Notes: a model not told the origin generated them from the letters alone. Counted from the stretch's first letter, positions 55,568-64,000 are shown. The stretch is 64,000 nucleotides of DNA from Arthrobacter sp. U41 (GCF_001750145.1 NZ_CP015732.1:186001-250000), one strand, 5' to 3'. Made by a program: numbers and translations.

Positions 55568-57733
55568 CTACCACTTGTTGCGGGGCTTGAAGCCGCCTTC
55601 GGTGCGCGGCTTGCGGGCCGCGTCGGTGCCGACGCCACGCTCGTTGCGGTCGCTGAACGAGCGTCCGCCACGGTCAGCGGAGGACCGCTCGCCGTCGGTC
55701 TTGCGGAACTCGCGCTTGAAGCCGCCGTTGCCCTTGAAGTTGCCGCCACGGTCGCCGCCGCGGTCGCCGCCGCCGGAGAACCCGCCGCGGCTGCCGCCCT
55801 GGCCGCCACCCTGGTAGCTGCTGCGTTCGCCGGAGGGCTTGCGGCCGTTGTCCAGCTCGAGGTGGATCAGCTCGCCGCCGATCCGGGTGCGGGACAGAGC
55901 CTTCAGCTGGTCGGCGCTCAGGTCTGCCGGGAGCTCCACGAGGGAGTGGTCCGCGCGGATGTCGATGCCGCCAATCTGGGCCGAGGAGATGCCGCCCTCG
56001 TTGGCAATGGCGCCAACGATGGAACCCGGCATAACGCGCTGACGGCGTCCGACGGCGATCCGGTAGGTGGCGTTGCCCTCGGTCAGCGTGCGGGTCGGGC
56101 CGCGTGAGCCGAAGCCGTCCTTGGCGCGTTCGCGCTTCTGGTACTCAGGAGCTGCAGGCAGTTCCTTGACCAGGAGCGGCTGGCCGCCCTGGGCCATAAC
56201 AGCCAGTGCAGCAGCAATCTCCGAGGCCGGCACGTTGTGCTCTTCCTCGTAGGAGGAGATGAGGTCGCGGAACGCCGCAACATCCTCGGACTCGAGCGTC
56301 TCGGTGATGCGCTCGGCGAACTTGCCCAGGCGCAGTGTGTTGACCGACTCGGCGGTGGGCAGGTGCATCTGCTCGACCGGCTGGCGGGTCGCCTTTTCGA
56401 TGGACCGCAGCAGGTACTTCTCGCGCGGCGTCATAAACAGGATCGCGTCACCGGAACGGCCTGCACGGCCGGTACGGCCAATGCGGTGCACGTAGGACTC
56501 GGTGTCGTGGGGGATGTCGTAGTTGACCACGTGGCTGACGCGCTCCACGTCAAGGCCGCGGGCCGCGACGTCGGTGGCGACCAGGATGTCGATCTTGCCG
56601 TCGCGCAGGGCCTCGACCGTGCGCTCGCGCTGCTGCTGCGGGATGTCGCCGTTGATGGCGGCAGCCTGGAAACCACGTGCACGCAGCTTCTCGGCCAGGT
56701 CCTCGGTAGCCATCTTGGTGCGCACGAAGGCGATGACGCCCTCGAACTCTTCGACCTCGAGGATGCGGGTAAGCGCGTCAAGCTTGTGCGGGCCCATGAC
56801 CTGCAGGTAACGCTGGCGGGTGTTAGCGCCGGTCGTGGTCTTGGACTTGACCTGGACCTCGGCCGGGTTGTTCAGGTACTGCTTGGACAACCGGCGGATC
56901 TGGCTCGGCATCGTGGCGGAGAACAGGGCAACCTGGCGTCCCTCGGGGGTCTGCTGGAAGATCTGCTCGACGTCCTCGGCGAAGCCCATGCGGAGCATCT
57001 CGTCAGCCTCGTCCAGCACCAGGTACTGGAGTTCGGACAGGTCGAGTGAGCCCTTGGAGATGTGGTCGATCACGCGGCCGGGGGTGCCGACAACCACCTG
57101 TGCGCCGCGGCGCAGTCCGGCGAGCTGGGGGCCGTAAGCGGAGCCGCCGTACACCGGGAGGACGGTGAAGTCGTCGATGTGCTTGGCATAGGAGGTGAAG
57201 GCCTCGGCGACCTGGAGTGCGAGCTCACGGGTCGGAGCAAGCACCAGGGCCTGGGTCTTGCGGGACGGGCCGTTGAGGTCGTGGAGCTCGGCCAGACGGG
57301 ACAGCGCCGGTACTGCGAATGCTGCAGTCTTACCGGTGCCGGTCTGGGCCAGGCCCACGACGTCGCGGCCTTCGAGCAGCAGCGGGATGGTTGCTGCCTG
57401 GATCGGGGACGGCTTCTCGTAGCCGACGTCCTGCAGGGCAGCCAGGACACGGGCGTCGATGCCGAGGTCAACGAACTTGACGCCCTCATCTTCGACTTCG
57501 TCCTTGGCCGGTGCGGCCTTGGTCTCAGCGTCTGCCGAGGTCTGGGTCTCAGCCTCGACTGCGGTCTGGGTGTCAGCCTGCGGTGCGGTCTCGGCAGCAG
57601 CCGGAACCTCCACGGGAGCAGGAGCCTCGGTGAATACCGGGGCGGAGCCGGCTGCGGGGGCAGCCGTTTCAGAAGTCTCGACGTCGCTCTGAATGTTTTC
57701 GGTTTCGACGGAGTTGTTCTGAGTTTCGGGCAT
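55568..57733 (-). CDS. DEAD-box RNA helicase, DeaD/CsdA type
   Basis: 721 residues. An acidic Ala/Glu/Thr-rich N-terminus (1-95) precedes the helicase core with the Q motif (GYEKPSPIQAATIP), Walker A (AQTGTGKTAAF), DEAD box (VLDEADEML), SAT and HRIGRTGRAGR. A DbpA/CsdA-type RNA-binding domain follows (about 545-620), then a Gly/Arg/Lys-rich tail with RGG-like repeats. DeaD helicases assist ribosome assembly and mRNA turnover in the cold. Start ATG 57733 (MPETQNNSVE); in-frame ATGs at 57754 and 57772 would add 7 or 13 residues. Confidence 0.93.
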   Translation of the reverse strand: MPETQNNSVETENIQSDVETSETAAPAAGSAPVFTEAPAPVEVPAAAETAPQADTQTAVEAETQTSADAETKAAPAKDEVEDEGVKFVDLGIDARVLAALQDVGYEKPSPIQAATIPLLLEGRDVVGLAQTGTGKTAAFAVPALSRLAELHDLNGPSRKTQALVLAPTRELALQVAEAFTSYAKHIDDFTVLPVYGGSAYGPQLAGLRRGAQVVVGTPGRVIDHISKGSLDLSELQYLVLDEADEMLRMGFAEDVEQIFQQTPEGRQVALFSATMPSQIRRLSKQYLNNPAEVQVKSKTTTGANTRQRYLQVMGPHKLDALTRILEVEEFEGVIAFVRTKMATEDLAEKLRARGFQAAAINGDIPQQQRERTVEALRDGKIDILVATDVAARGLDVERVSHVVNYDIPHDTESYVHRIGRTGRAGRSGDAILFMTPREKYLLRSIEKATRQPVEQMHLPTAESVNTLRLGKFAERITETLESEDVAAFRDLISSYEEEHNVPASEIAAALAVMAQGGQPLLVKELPAAPEYQKRERAKDGFGSRGPTRTLTEGNATYRIAVGRRQRVMPGSIVGAIANEGGISSAQIGGIDIRADHSLVELPADLSADQLKALSRTRIGGELIHLELDNGRKPSGERSSYQGGGQGGSRGGFSGGGDRGGDRGGNFKGNGGFKREFRKTDGERSSADRGGRSFSDRNERGVGTDAARKPRTEGGFKPRNKW

Positions 57734-58125
57734 AGGTGAAATATCCTCATCCATAGGGGCCAAGCGGCACAACCCGAGGTGAGCGGAGCCGCAGTACGCG
57801 TGACACTAAATTGCCGGGCATACTTTGACCGGCCGGTCACATAGAAGCCCGGCGCTTTCGCAATCCCGTGGCAGGACTTCCCGCTGCAACTCTTGGCTGC
57901 TATCCCAGCAGTCTGTACAGCGTTTTCTTTAGCCGGCTCTCCCTATGAAAATGCCCGCATCCCAATTGCGCGGGCCCCAACACTTACCAGTCTTGCCTCA
58001 AGAATTGGGCAGGAAATAAGGGATTTCCGGAGTGGGGGATAGTTCAATTGTAGGGCATGGATCCTCCCATGGGTAACCCGGGGGCCTACAACGGCGGTGA
58101 GCTTGCGCACACGGGCACCCGCAGG
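57734..58125. other. Upstream region of the helicase gene, with a perfect palindrome
   Basis: About 390 bases without a gene. TGACCGGCCGGTCA at 57826-57839 is a perfect 14-base palindrome, about 95 bases before the helicase start, of the kind bound by TetR-like dimers. A long 5' leader for the cold-shock-type helicase would also lie here. Near 58036 the sequence briefly resembles a tRNA-Gly 5' half but does not fold further. Confidence 0.45.
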
Positions 58126-58779
58126 CTACACGCCGAGGCGGCGCTGCAGCTTCTCGAACTCCCCGCGGTACTCCGGCTGGAGGCGGATCTCACCGTCGGC
58201 GTCGGCGTCCCGCAGTGCCTCCATGTCCTCCACCGTGGGATCGCTGAACCATTTGCCGATGGTGACTCCATGGGTGGGGAGGAAGATCCGGTGGATGTGG
58301 TCCCCGGCCTGGATGCTGCCGACCCGCACCACCCGAAGGTAGGTCCCGATCCGCCCGGCGTCGCCAAACCGTTTCACCCAGTGCGGCTCCCGCATGCGGC
58401 GCTGGAAGGTGGCGCAGGGCGTGCGGGGCGAGGTCACCTCGACTTCGACGTCGAGCCCGATTTTCCAGCGTTCGCCAATGATGGCGTTGGTGGCGCTGAT
58501 GCCGGCGATCCGCAGGTTCTCACCGAAGATCCCCGGCGGGAGTTCACGGCCGAGCTCAGCTGCCCAGTAGTCGGCGTCGTCCTGGGAGTACGCATAGAGC
58601 GCCTGGTCTTCGCCGCCGTGGTGGACGCGGCTGGCCTGGACGTCACCGCGCAGACCGAGCTTGTGCACCCTGACCGGTCCGGCGACGGGCCGTTTGTCGA
58701 TTGCTGTCACGCCGACGCTTCCGGGGTCCTCCAGCAACTGGTGTACGCGGCAGACGGCGAGAACAGAGGCGGTGTCCAT
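58126..58779 (-). CDS. MOSC-domain protein (YiiM-like)
   Basis: 217 residues. The MOSC domain covers about residues 40-160, with the conserved Cys in SPRTPCATFQRRM, and DVQASRVHHGGEDQALYAYS near the start. Related proteins (YiiM, MOSC of Moco sulfurase) handle molybdenum cofactor or reduce N-hydroxylated compounds. Start ATG 58779 with TACACT exactly six bases before it, so probably leaderless. The C-terminal 3-alpha segment (LPTHGVTIGKWFSDPTVED) fits YiiM-like members. Confidence 0.87.
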   Translation of the reverse strand: MDTASVLAVCRVHQLLEDPGSVGVTAIDKRPVAGPVRVHKLGLRGDVQASRVHHGGEDQALYAYSQDDADYWAAELGRELPPGIFGENLRIAGISATNAIIGERWKIGLDVEVEVTSPRTPCATFQRRMREPHWVKRFGDAGRIGTYLRVVRVGSIQAGDHIHRIFLPTHGVTIGKWFSDPTVEDMEALRDADADGEIRLQPEYRGEFEKLQRRLGV

Positions 58780-58880
58780 GGCACCAGTGTAGGCCTGAGC
58801 CCCCGGGCCCGCCCACGGGACATGTCCCCCGCAGGCGCCGGCACGGTTATGCGCTCTTGCCGCCGCCGCCTCGGGGCCGA

Positions 58881-59157
58881 CGATTCGCCGCAAGTGGCCG
58901 CTATCCCGCCCCCCAAAGCGGCCATCTTCGTCCAATCGATGCGCAGTCGCCGCCACCACGGCCCCAGCGGACGCCCCTCACCCACCGATTCGCCACAAGT
59001 GGCCGCTAACCCGCCCCCAAAGCGGCCATCTTCGTCCAATCGATGCGCAGTCGCCGCCACCACGGCCCCAGCAGACGTCCGCACCCACCGATTCGCCGCA
59101 AGTGGCCGCTATCCCGCCGCCATAGCGGCCATCTTCGTCCAATGGATGCGCAGTCGG
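58881..59157. repeat. Tandem repeat, 2.7 units of about 103 bp
   Basis: Units start at 58881, 58986 and 59089 (spacing 105 and 103), each opening CGATTCGCC(G/A)CAAGTGGCC. Each carries an inner hairpin (GGCCGCT/AGCGGCC) and the shared CTTCGTCCAATCGATGCGC. The third unit stops partway. All frames across it are low-quality, so it is noncoding. The 731-base gap between MOSC and gcdH is mostly this element plus the orphan start at 59328. Confidence 0.85.
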
Positions 59158-59327
59158 CGGATGCGACACCGGTGGATGCGAAGCCGGCTCGACCACGTCC
59201 GCCGAGGTTGTCCGGCCGCACATTTATGTCCAGAGGCGTGGTCAGACGCTGCGCCTCCGTCTGGGTGGCTTCCATCGATCTTGTGCGAGTCCCGGTTGAG
59301 AGCACCCACCGACGGAAGGTCCGCACC

Positions 59328-59501
59328 ATGACGATCACCGACCTCAGCGCGGCCGCCAGTGCGACGCTCCTGCCCGGTTACTTTCCCGCGCACCCCGCAA
59401 ATGCTCGGCGACACCGGCGTGTTGGCCGGGTTCCGGGCCGGTGTCCGGAAGTAACTGGGAGGGAAGGCCGGGCCGGGACGACTGCCGGGCCGAGACCGTA
59501 G
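59328..59501 (+). CDS. Short ORF, probably the orphaned 5' end of a lost gene
   Basis: 57 codons, MTITDLSAAASATLLPG..., then Arg-rich nonsense-like sequence. GGAAGGT lies nine bases before the ATG, so initiation looks genuine, but coding quality drops after about residue 22. A different frame just after it reads MLGDTGVLAGFRAGVRK-stop, as if a frameshift or deletion joined two ends. It may instead be a leader peptide. Not confidently a gene. Confidence 0.25.
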   Translation: MTITDLSAAASATLLPGYFPAHPANARRHRRVGRVPGRCPEVTGREGRAGTTAGPRP

Positions 59502-59510
59502 GATGCTGGA

Positions 59511-60719
59511 ATGAGCAATGAGGCTGATTTTGCCCCCGGGTCTGAGATTCCCGAGGTGTCCGACGTCCTGGCGATCGATTCCCTGCTCAGTGCCGGGGAA
59601 CTGGCCGTCCGGCAACGGGTCCGCGATTTCACGGACCAGCGGATCCGCCCGGGCATTGCGGCCTGGTACGACGCAGGCGTCTTCCCGCTGGAGCTGGCCC
59701 CGGAGCTGGGGGAACTCGGGGTCCTGGGCATGCACCTGGAGGGCTACGGCTGCCCGGGCCGCTCGGCCGTCGAATACGGCCTGGCGGCGATGGAACTTGA
59801 GGCTGGCGATTCCGGCATCCGCACCTTCGTCTCCGTGCAGGGTTCACTGGCAATGACCGCCATCCACAAGTGGGGCTCCGAGGAACAGAAACAGGAATGG
59901 CTCCCCCGGATGGCCGCCGGCGAACTCATCGGCAGCTTCGCGCTGACCGAGCCCACCGCCGGCTCGGACCCTGCCTCCATGAAAACCTTCGCCCGCCGCG
60001 ATGGCACCGGCGACGGCGCCGGCTGGATCCTGGACGGCACCAAGCGCTGGATCGGACTCGCCTCGGTGGCGGACGTGCTGGTCGTCTGGGCGATGACCGA
60101 CGACGGTGTCCACGGGTTCCTGGTCCCCGCCGGCACGCCCGGGGTCACCGCGACCCCGATCGGTCAGAAACTCTCGATGCGCGCCTCAATCCAGTGCGAT
60201 GTCGCGTTCGACGGCGTCCGGCTGGGCCCGGAGGCCCTGCTTCCGGCAGCCCGCGGCCTGCGCGGCCCGTTCAGCTGCCTCAACGAGGCGCGCTATGGGA
60301 TCGCGTGGGGCGCGATGGGTGCGGCCCGGGACTCCTATGAGGCGGCGCTGAAGTACGCCCAGGAGCGGCTGCAGTTCGGCAGGCCGCTCGCCGGGTACCA
60401 GCTGACCCAGGAGAAACTCGTGAACATGCTTGTGGAGATCCAGAAGGGCATCCTGCTGGCGCTGCAGCTGGGCCGGCTCAAGGACGCCGGGAAGCTGAGG
60501 CCCGAGCAGATCTCGCTGGGCAAACTGAACAACGTGCGCGAGGCCATCACCATCGCCCGCGAGGCCCGGACCATCCTGGGCGGGAACGGCATCACCCTGG
60601 ACTATTCGCCGCTCCGGCATGCCGCCAACCTCGAGTCGGTGCGCACCTACGAGGGCACCGACGAAGTCCACACCTTGGTCCTGGGCCAGCACATCACCGG
60701 GCTTGCCGCCTTCCGCTAG
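59511..60719 (+). CDS. gcdH: Acyl-CoA dehydrogenase, glutaryl-CoA dehydrogenase type
   Basis: 402 residues, FAD flavoprotein. FALTEPTAGSDPASM (FAD/substrate loop), RYGIAWGAMGAARDSY, LQLGRLKDAGKL, ILGGNGITLDY and TYEGTDEVH with the catalytic base Glu381 follow the glutaryl-CoA dehydrogenase pattern closely. It would oxidise and decarboxylate glutaryl-CoA to crotonyl-CoA in lysine/tryptophan breakdown. TAGGAT lies exactly six bases before the ATG, predicting a leaderless mRNA. No electron-transfer flavoprotein genes adjoin. Confidence 0.9.
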   Translation: MSNEADFAPGSEIPEVSDVLAIDSLLSAGELAVRQRVRDFTDQRIRPGIAAWYDAGVFPLELAPELGELGVLGMHLEGYGCPGRSAVEYGLAAMELEAGDSGIRTFVSVQGSLAMTAIHKWGSEEQKQEWLPRMAAGELIGSFALTEPTAGSDPASMKTFARRDGTGDGAGWILDGTKRWIGLASVADVLVVWAMTDDGVHGFLVPAGTPGVTATPIGQKLSMRASIQCDVAFDGVRLGPEALLPAARGLRGPFSCLNEARYGIAWGAMGAARDSYEAALKYAQERLQFGRPLAGYQLTQEKLVNMLVEIQKGILLALQLGRLKDAGKLRPEQISLGKLNNVREAITIAREARTILGGNGITLDYSPLRHAANLESVRTYEGTDEVHTLVLGQHITGLAAFR

Positions 60720-60745
60720 CCCCGGGTTGGCCCACCACGGCAGTG

Positions 60746-60841
60746 TTAAGCCCCAGTCCGGCGATCTCCGGGGCGGTCAGGCGGAGAAGCCGCCGTCGGG
60801 CCTTGACCCAGCTGGCCGACGCCGGTCACGAGTGCAGTCAT
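60746..60841 (-). pseudogene. Possible remnant of an SDR-type gene
   Basis: A 31-codon frame MTALVTGVGQLGQGPTAASP... begins like a short-chain dehydrogenase (T-A-L-V-T-G-x-G) and then stops. No rest of the fold is found in the neighbouring frames. Weak case. Confidence 0.2.
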
Positions 60842-60924
60842 GCGGTGCGCCGGGGGCACGGCAGGCCGGGGCGCGGCAATGGCTTCCGGACCAGACTGGC
60901 CGGCGGGCAGGAAAGTCGGAGGCG

Positions 60925-62202
60925 CTAAGCCCGCTGGCGGAGCGCGGCGCGGGACGGGCGGTAGGCCAGCGCCCAGTACACCAGCATGGCGATGCCGCAG
61001 AGCACACCCAGGCTCGCCACTATGAGTTGCCATTGGGTCTGCGGGTCCTTGCCCCACTCGGCCGCCCCCGCCATGACCGCCAGGTACTTGGGCGTCAGGT
61101 AGAAAGCGAGCGCTGAGAACGCCACAATGATCCACCCGGCCAGGCGCATCCGTCCGTTCCGGGACGGCACCCGGTGGATCGCGAATCCCATGCAGGGCAG
61201 CGCCACGGCCATCCATACCCAGTGGTGGGACCAGGACACCGGGCTGATCAGGAGCATGAGCACGGCGGTGGCGGAGACGGCCACGAAGTTCTCGTCAGCG
61301 TCCACTGCCCACCGGATCACCAGTGCGGCGAGCGCGGCCAGGGCCAGGGAGAGCACCAGCCACACCAGGCTGGTCAGCCCGGAATCCGGCAGTCCCAGGT
61401 GCAGCAGCAGGCCCTTGACCGAGAGATTGTCCACATAGGCCGGTCCGCCGATCCGTCCGGTGTCGGGCAGGATCTTGGTCCAGAACGTGAGCGAGGCGTT
61501 GGGCAGGATGGCCCAGGCCAGGACGATCGAGCCAAAGAAGCCGGCCGCCATCCAGCCGAGGGCCTTGAAATCGCGGCGGACCAGGAAGTACAGCCCGAAA
61601 GCGAGCGGGGTCAGCTTAATGCCGGCCGCGACGCCGATCAGCAGCCCCGCGGGCCAGCGGATCTCCCCCGCCCGGGCTTTTCCGTGGAGCGCGAAGTCGG
61701 CCAGGATCAGGCCCATCAGGATGATGTTGATCTGGCCGAAGTCGAAGGTGTCGCGCCAGGGCCCCAGGAGCAGGATCGCGGCGGTGCCGGCCAGGGCCGC
61801 GGCCCGGAACCGCCAGTCGGCGAACGCGTTCTTCCAGCCGCCGAGGCGGAAGTAGTGCCGTGCGAGCCAGGCGGACACGATTCCGGCGCCCAGCAGCGCC
61901 GTGGCGGTGAACACCAGGCCGCCGCCGCCCTGGCCCAGCGTCGCCATGGCCGCGAACAGCAGCGCGGCGAACGGCGGGTAGGTGAACGGCAGCCCGTCCC
62001 GTGCCGCGTAGAGCTCGTTGACGCCGGTCTCTCCGGTCTGGAGCACCCGGCTGCCGCCGTAGAAATAGACCTCAAAATCGTTCAGCAGCGGATCGTAGGC
62101 GGAGTACAGCACCACCAGGGCGGCGACGACGGAGAGCGCGCCGGCCGCCGTCGCGAGCCATCCGCGCGTGGTTGAGGGCGTGGCCCTGGTGGTGGTTGTC
62201 AC
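60925..62202 (-). CDS. GT87-family mannosyltransferase
   Basis: 425 residues with about ten membrane helices, GT-C fold (DUF2029/GT87, relatives of mycobacterial PimE). The first extracytoplasmic loop has NDFEVYFYGGSRVL with acidic catalytic candidates, and DTFDFGQINIIL and PVSWSHHWVW are family features. It uses polyprenyl-phosphate mannose to build phosphatidylinositol mannosides or lipoglycans outside the membrane. GTG start at 62202, six bases after the metB stop, so it is at the end of a cbs-metB transcript, although the function is unrelated. Confidence 0.85.
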   Translation of the reverse strand: MTTTTRATPSTTRGWLATAAGALSVVAALVVLYSAYDPLLNDFEVYFYGGSRVLQTGETGVNELYAARDGLPFTYPPFAALLFAAMATLGQGGGGLVFTATALLGAGIVSAWLARHYFRLGGWKNAFADWRFRAAALAGTAAILLLGPWRDTFDFGQINIILMGLILADFALHGKARAGEIRWPAGLLIGVAAGIKLTPLAFGLYFLVRRDFKALGWMAAGFFGSIVLAWAILPNASLTFWTKILPDTGRIGGPAYVDNLSVKGLLLHLGLPDSGLTSLVWLVLSLALAALAALVIRWAVDADENFVAVSATAVLMLLISPVSWSHHWVWMAVALPCMGFAIHRVPSRNGRMRLAGWIIVAFSALAFYLTPKYLAVMAGAAEWGKDPQTQWQLIVASLGVLCGIAMLVYWALAYRPSRAALRQRA

Positions 62203-62208
62203 GGGTGC

Positions 62209-63411
62209 TTAGCTGCCTGGCTCGCCGGCCGCAGCGTCAATCTGCGAGAAAGCCTGCTCGAGGTCGGCGATCAGGTCCTCGACGTCCTCGATGCCGCAGG
62301 AGAGCCGGATCAGGTTGACCGGGACGGCCAACTCGGTGCCCTTGACCGAGGCGTGCGTCATCTCCGAGGGGTAGTTCATCAGGGATTCGATGCCGCCCAG
62401 GGACTCCGCGAGGGTGAACACGGAGGTCGATTCGGCCACCTTGCGTGCCGCCGTCTCGCCGCCCTTGAACTGCACGGAGATCATCCCGCCGAACTTCTTC
62501 ATCTGTTTCCTGGCCAGCTCGTGCCCGGGGTGCGAGGGCAGTCCCGGGTACAGCACGGCCTCCACCTCGGGGCGCTGCAGCAGCCACTCGGCCACGGCCT
62601 GGGCGTTGTCGCTGTGCCGGTCCATCCGGACGCCGAGGGTCTTGAGACCGCGGGTGGTGAGGAAGGCATCCATCGGGCCCGAGACAGCTCCGACGGCGAA
62701 CTGCACGAAGCCGATCTTCTCGGCCAGTTCCGCGTCGTTGACGATGATGGCGCCGCCGACGACGTCGGAGTGGCCGCCGATGTACTTTGTCGTGGAGTGC
62801 ACCACGATGTCGGCGCCGAGGGCCAGCGGGTTCTGCAGGTACGGCGAGGCGAAGGTGTTGTCCACCACGAGGAGGGCGCCGGCGTCGTGCGCCACGTTGG
62901 CGAGGGCCTCGATGTCGGTGATCTTCATCATCGGGTTCGACGGAGTCTCCACCCAGACGAGGCGGGTCTTGTTCGCTGCCACGGCCTTGGCGACGGCGTC
63001 GAGATTGGACATGTCCACCGGGGTGTTGCCGATGCCCCACTCCCCCAGCACCCGGGCGATCAGCCGGTAGGTGCCGCCGTAGGCGTCGTTGCCGAGCACA
63101 ATGTGGTCACCGGGGCGGGTGAGGGCCCGGATCATGGAGTCCTCCGCGGCCAGGCCGGAGCTGAAGGAGAACGCGGCGGTTCCGCCTTCCAGGGCGGCGA
63201 GCTGTTCCTGCAGCGAGTCACGGGTGGGGTTGGTCCCGCGGCCGTATTCGTACCCTGCCCGGAGCACACCGATCGCTTCCTGGGCATAGGTGGTGGAGAA
63301 GTGCACCGGCGGCACGACGGCGCCGGTGCGCGGCTCGAACTCCTGGCCGGCATGCACGGCGCGGGTGTTGAATCCGGCAATTTTTGCGGGAGAGCTTTCT
63401 GGCAAAGACAT
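62209..63411 (-). CDS. metB: Cystathionine gamma-synthase / gamma-lyase family enzyme
   Basis: 400 residues, PLP-dependent Cys/Met metabolism family. Lys209 in HSTTKYIGGHSDVVGG binds the cofactor; YEYGRGTNPTRDSLQEQLAALEGG (first part) and LIRLSCGIEDVEDLIADL are typical. Seventy bases downstream of cbs and on the same strand. Pairing with cystathionine beta-synthase suggests it may work as gamma-lyase in reverse transsulfuration, as well as or instead of synthase. GGAACGCAC precedes the ATG. Confidence 0.92.
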   Translation of the reverse strand: MSLPESSPAKIAGFNTRAVHAGQEFEPRTGAVVPPVHFSTTYAQEAIGVLRAGYEYGRGTNPTRDSLQEQLAALEGGTAAFSFSSGLAAEDSMIRALTRPGDHIVLGNDAYGGTYRLIARVLGEWGIGNTPVDMSNLDAVAKAVAANKTRLVWVETPSNPMMKITDIEALANVAHDAGALLVVDNTFASPYLQNPLALGADIVVHSTTKYIGGHSDVVGGAIIVNDAELAEKIGFVQFAVGAVSGPMDAFLTTRGLKTLGVRMDRHSDNAQAVAEWLLQRPEVEAVLYPGLPSHPGHELARKQMKKFGGMISVQFKGGETAARKVAESTSVFTLAESLGGIESLMNYPSEMTHASVKGTELAVPVNLIRLSCGIEDVEDLIADLEQAFSQIDAAAGEPGS

Positions 63412-63481
63412 GTGCGTTCCTTTCGGCCGGCGGCCGGACGCCCCCGGGAGGGCGGTCCGGTCCCCGGGTCAGTTGCTGGGG

Positions 63482-64000
63482 TCAGTTGCTCAGGTAGGCG
63501 AGCAGGTCGTGGCGGGTGAGGATCCCCACCGGGGCGCCGACAAACGTCACCATCAGGGTGTCCGCGTCGGAGAGGAGCTCGCGGGCGGTCGAGATCGATT
63601 CCAGCGAGCCGATCACCGGCAGCCGGGCCTCCATGTGTTCGGAGACCTTGTCCGAGAGTTTGGCCTCGCCGCGGAAGAGCTTCGCGGTCAGGGTGCGTTC
63701 GTCGACGGCGCCGAGGACCTCGCCCATCACCACCGGCGGCTCCTGGGACAGCACCGGGATGCGCGAGACGCCGTACTCGTTCATGATGTTGATGACATCG
63801 CGGACGCTCTCGTTGGGGTGGATGTGCACGAGGTCCGGCATTTCCCCGGTCTTGGCCTTGAGGATCTCTCCCACGGAGGCCTCGTCGCCGCTGGCCAGGA
63901 AGCCGTAGGAGCGCATCCACTGGTCATTGAAGATTTTCGCCAGGTAGCCGCGGCCGGAGTCCGGCAGGATCACGACGACGACGGCGTCCTCCGGCAGGTC
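63482..64000 (-). CDS. cbs: Cystathionine beta-synthase, partial (5' end outside window)
   Basis: The C-terminal 172 codons are visible and the frame continues beyond base 64000. It opens in the end of the PLP domain ([18 protein letters not shown]) and continues with two CBS domains: [20 protein letters not shown] with SRIPVLSQ, and [19 protein letters not shown] with [15 protein letters not shown] modules bind adenosyl ligands and regulate activity. It condenses serine and homocysteine to cystathionine, feeding the adjacent metB product. Confidence 0.93.
   Translation of the reverse strand, partial: DLPEDAVVVVILPDSGRGYLAKIFNDQWMRSYGFLASGDEASVGEILKAKTGEMPDLVHIHPNESVRDVINIMNEYGVSRIPVLSQEPPVVMGEVLGAVDERTLTAKLFRGEAKLSDKVSEHMEARLPVIGSLESISTARELLSDADTLMVTFVGAPVGILTRHDLLAYLSN

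Noticed and set aside
58033..58100. tRNA-Gly-like 5' half (GGGGATAGTTCAATTGTAGGGC)
   Set aside because: The anticodon stem does not pair with a 7-base loop and there is no T-arm; at most a decayed fragment.
63412..63481. SAM-type riboswitch between cbs and metB
   Set aside because: The gap is only 70 bases and shows no multi-stem aptamer pattern.

Overview
The window comes from a high-GC actinobacterium, most likely the Micrococcaceae (Arthrobacter / Pseudarthrobacter type). The evidence is a mycothiol synthase, an orphan GlnR-type regulator next to it, a NusG with a long acidic N-terminus, MaoC-type HadA/HadB-like dehydratases beside murB, GTG/TTG starts, and many TANNNT-6 nt-start leaderless promoters. 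It is chromosomal housekeeping DNA. I see no IS element, prophage, CRISPR array or rRNA.

Layout. 0-15.3 kb, minus strand: rpoC (3' end cut by the window edge), rpoB, rplL, rplJ, rplA, rplK, nusG, secE and tRNA-Trp. This block is interrupted by a plus-strand thiolase-ybaK pair and by a tandem-GNAT gene. 15.6-23.5 kb: aspartate aminotransferase, a divergent LiaFSR/EsrISR-like envelope-stress module (PspC-domain kinase and NarL-type regulator facing three plus-strand membrane genes, two with PspC domains), 6-phosphofructokinase and a GNAT. 23.5-29 kb, minus strand: DHA2 drug exporter, ankyrin protein, YgfZ, FMN oxidoreductase, nitrobindin-like protein, a 37-residue membrane microprotein and a polytopic membrane protein. 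29-36 kb, plus strand: glnR, mshD, ppk, mutT1-like, thyA, folA and a small membrane gene. A candidate minus-strand small RNA lies between glnR and mshD.

36.3-39.4 kb is the main accessory locus: a WXG100-headed Gly-rich putative type VII secretion effector, an EspG-like candidate chaperone, and three divergent paralogues of a two-helix membrane protein that look like an immunity array. A decayed WXG fragment lies between the first two paralogues. 39.4-48.9 kb: asd, an AlkZ-like winged-helix protein, murB, an MFS transporter, hadB/hadA-like genes, arsR-sulP and a lipoprotein. 49-54.3 kb: CitE-like lyase, then an aldo/keto reductase and GH13 glucosidase with a divergent ROK regulator. 54.3-64 kb: an NAD(P)-binding protein, tRNA-Met, tRNA-Thr, a DeaD-type helicase, a MOSC protein, a ~103-bp tandem repeat, glutaryl-CoA-dehydrogenase-like gcdH, and a minus-strand cbs (5' end cut by the window edge), metB and GT87 mannosyltransferase run.

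Read along the minus strand, tRNA-Thr, tRNA-Met, hadA, hadB, murB, tRNA-Trp, secE, nusG, rplK, rplA, rplJ, rplL, rpoB, rpoC appear in the order expected of the conserved actinobacterial block, but spread over 55 kb by inserted genes. Functional themes are transcription and translation, envelope-stress sensing, thiol/redox and nitrogen control, one-carbon and nucleotide metabolism, sulfur amino acids, and one interbacterial-competition-like locus.
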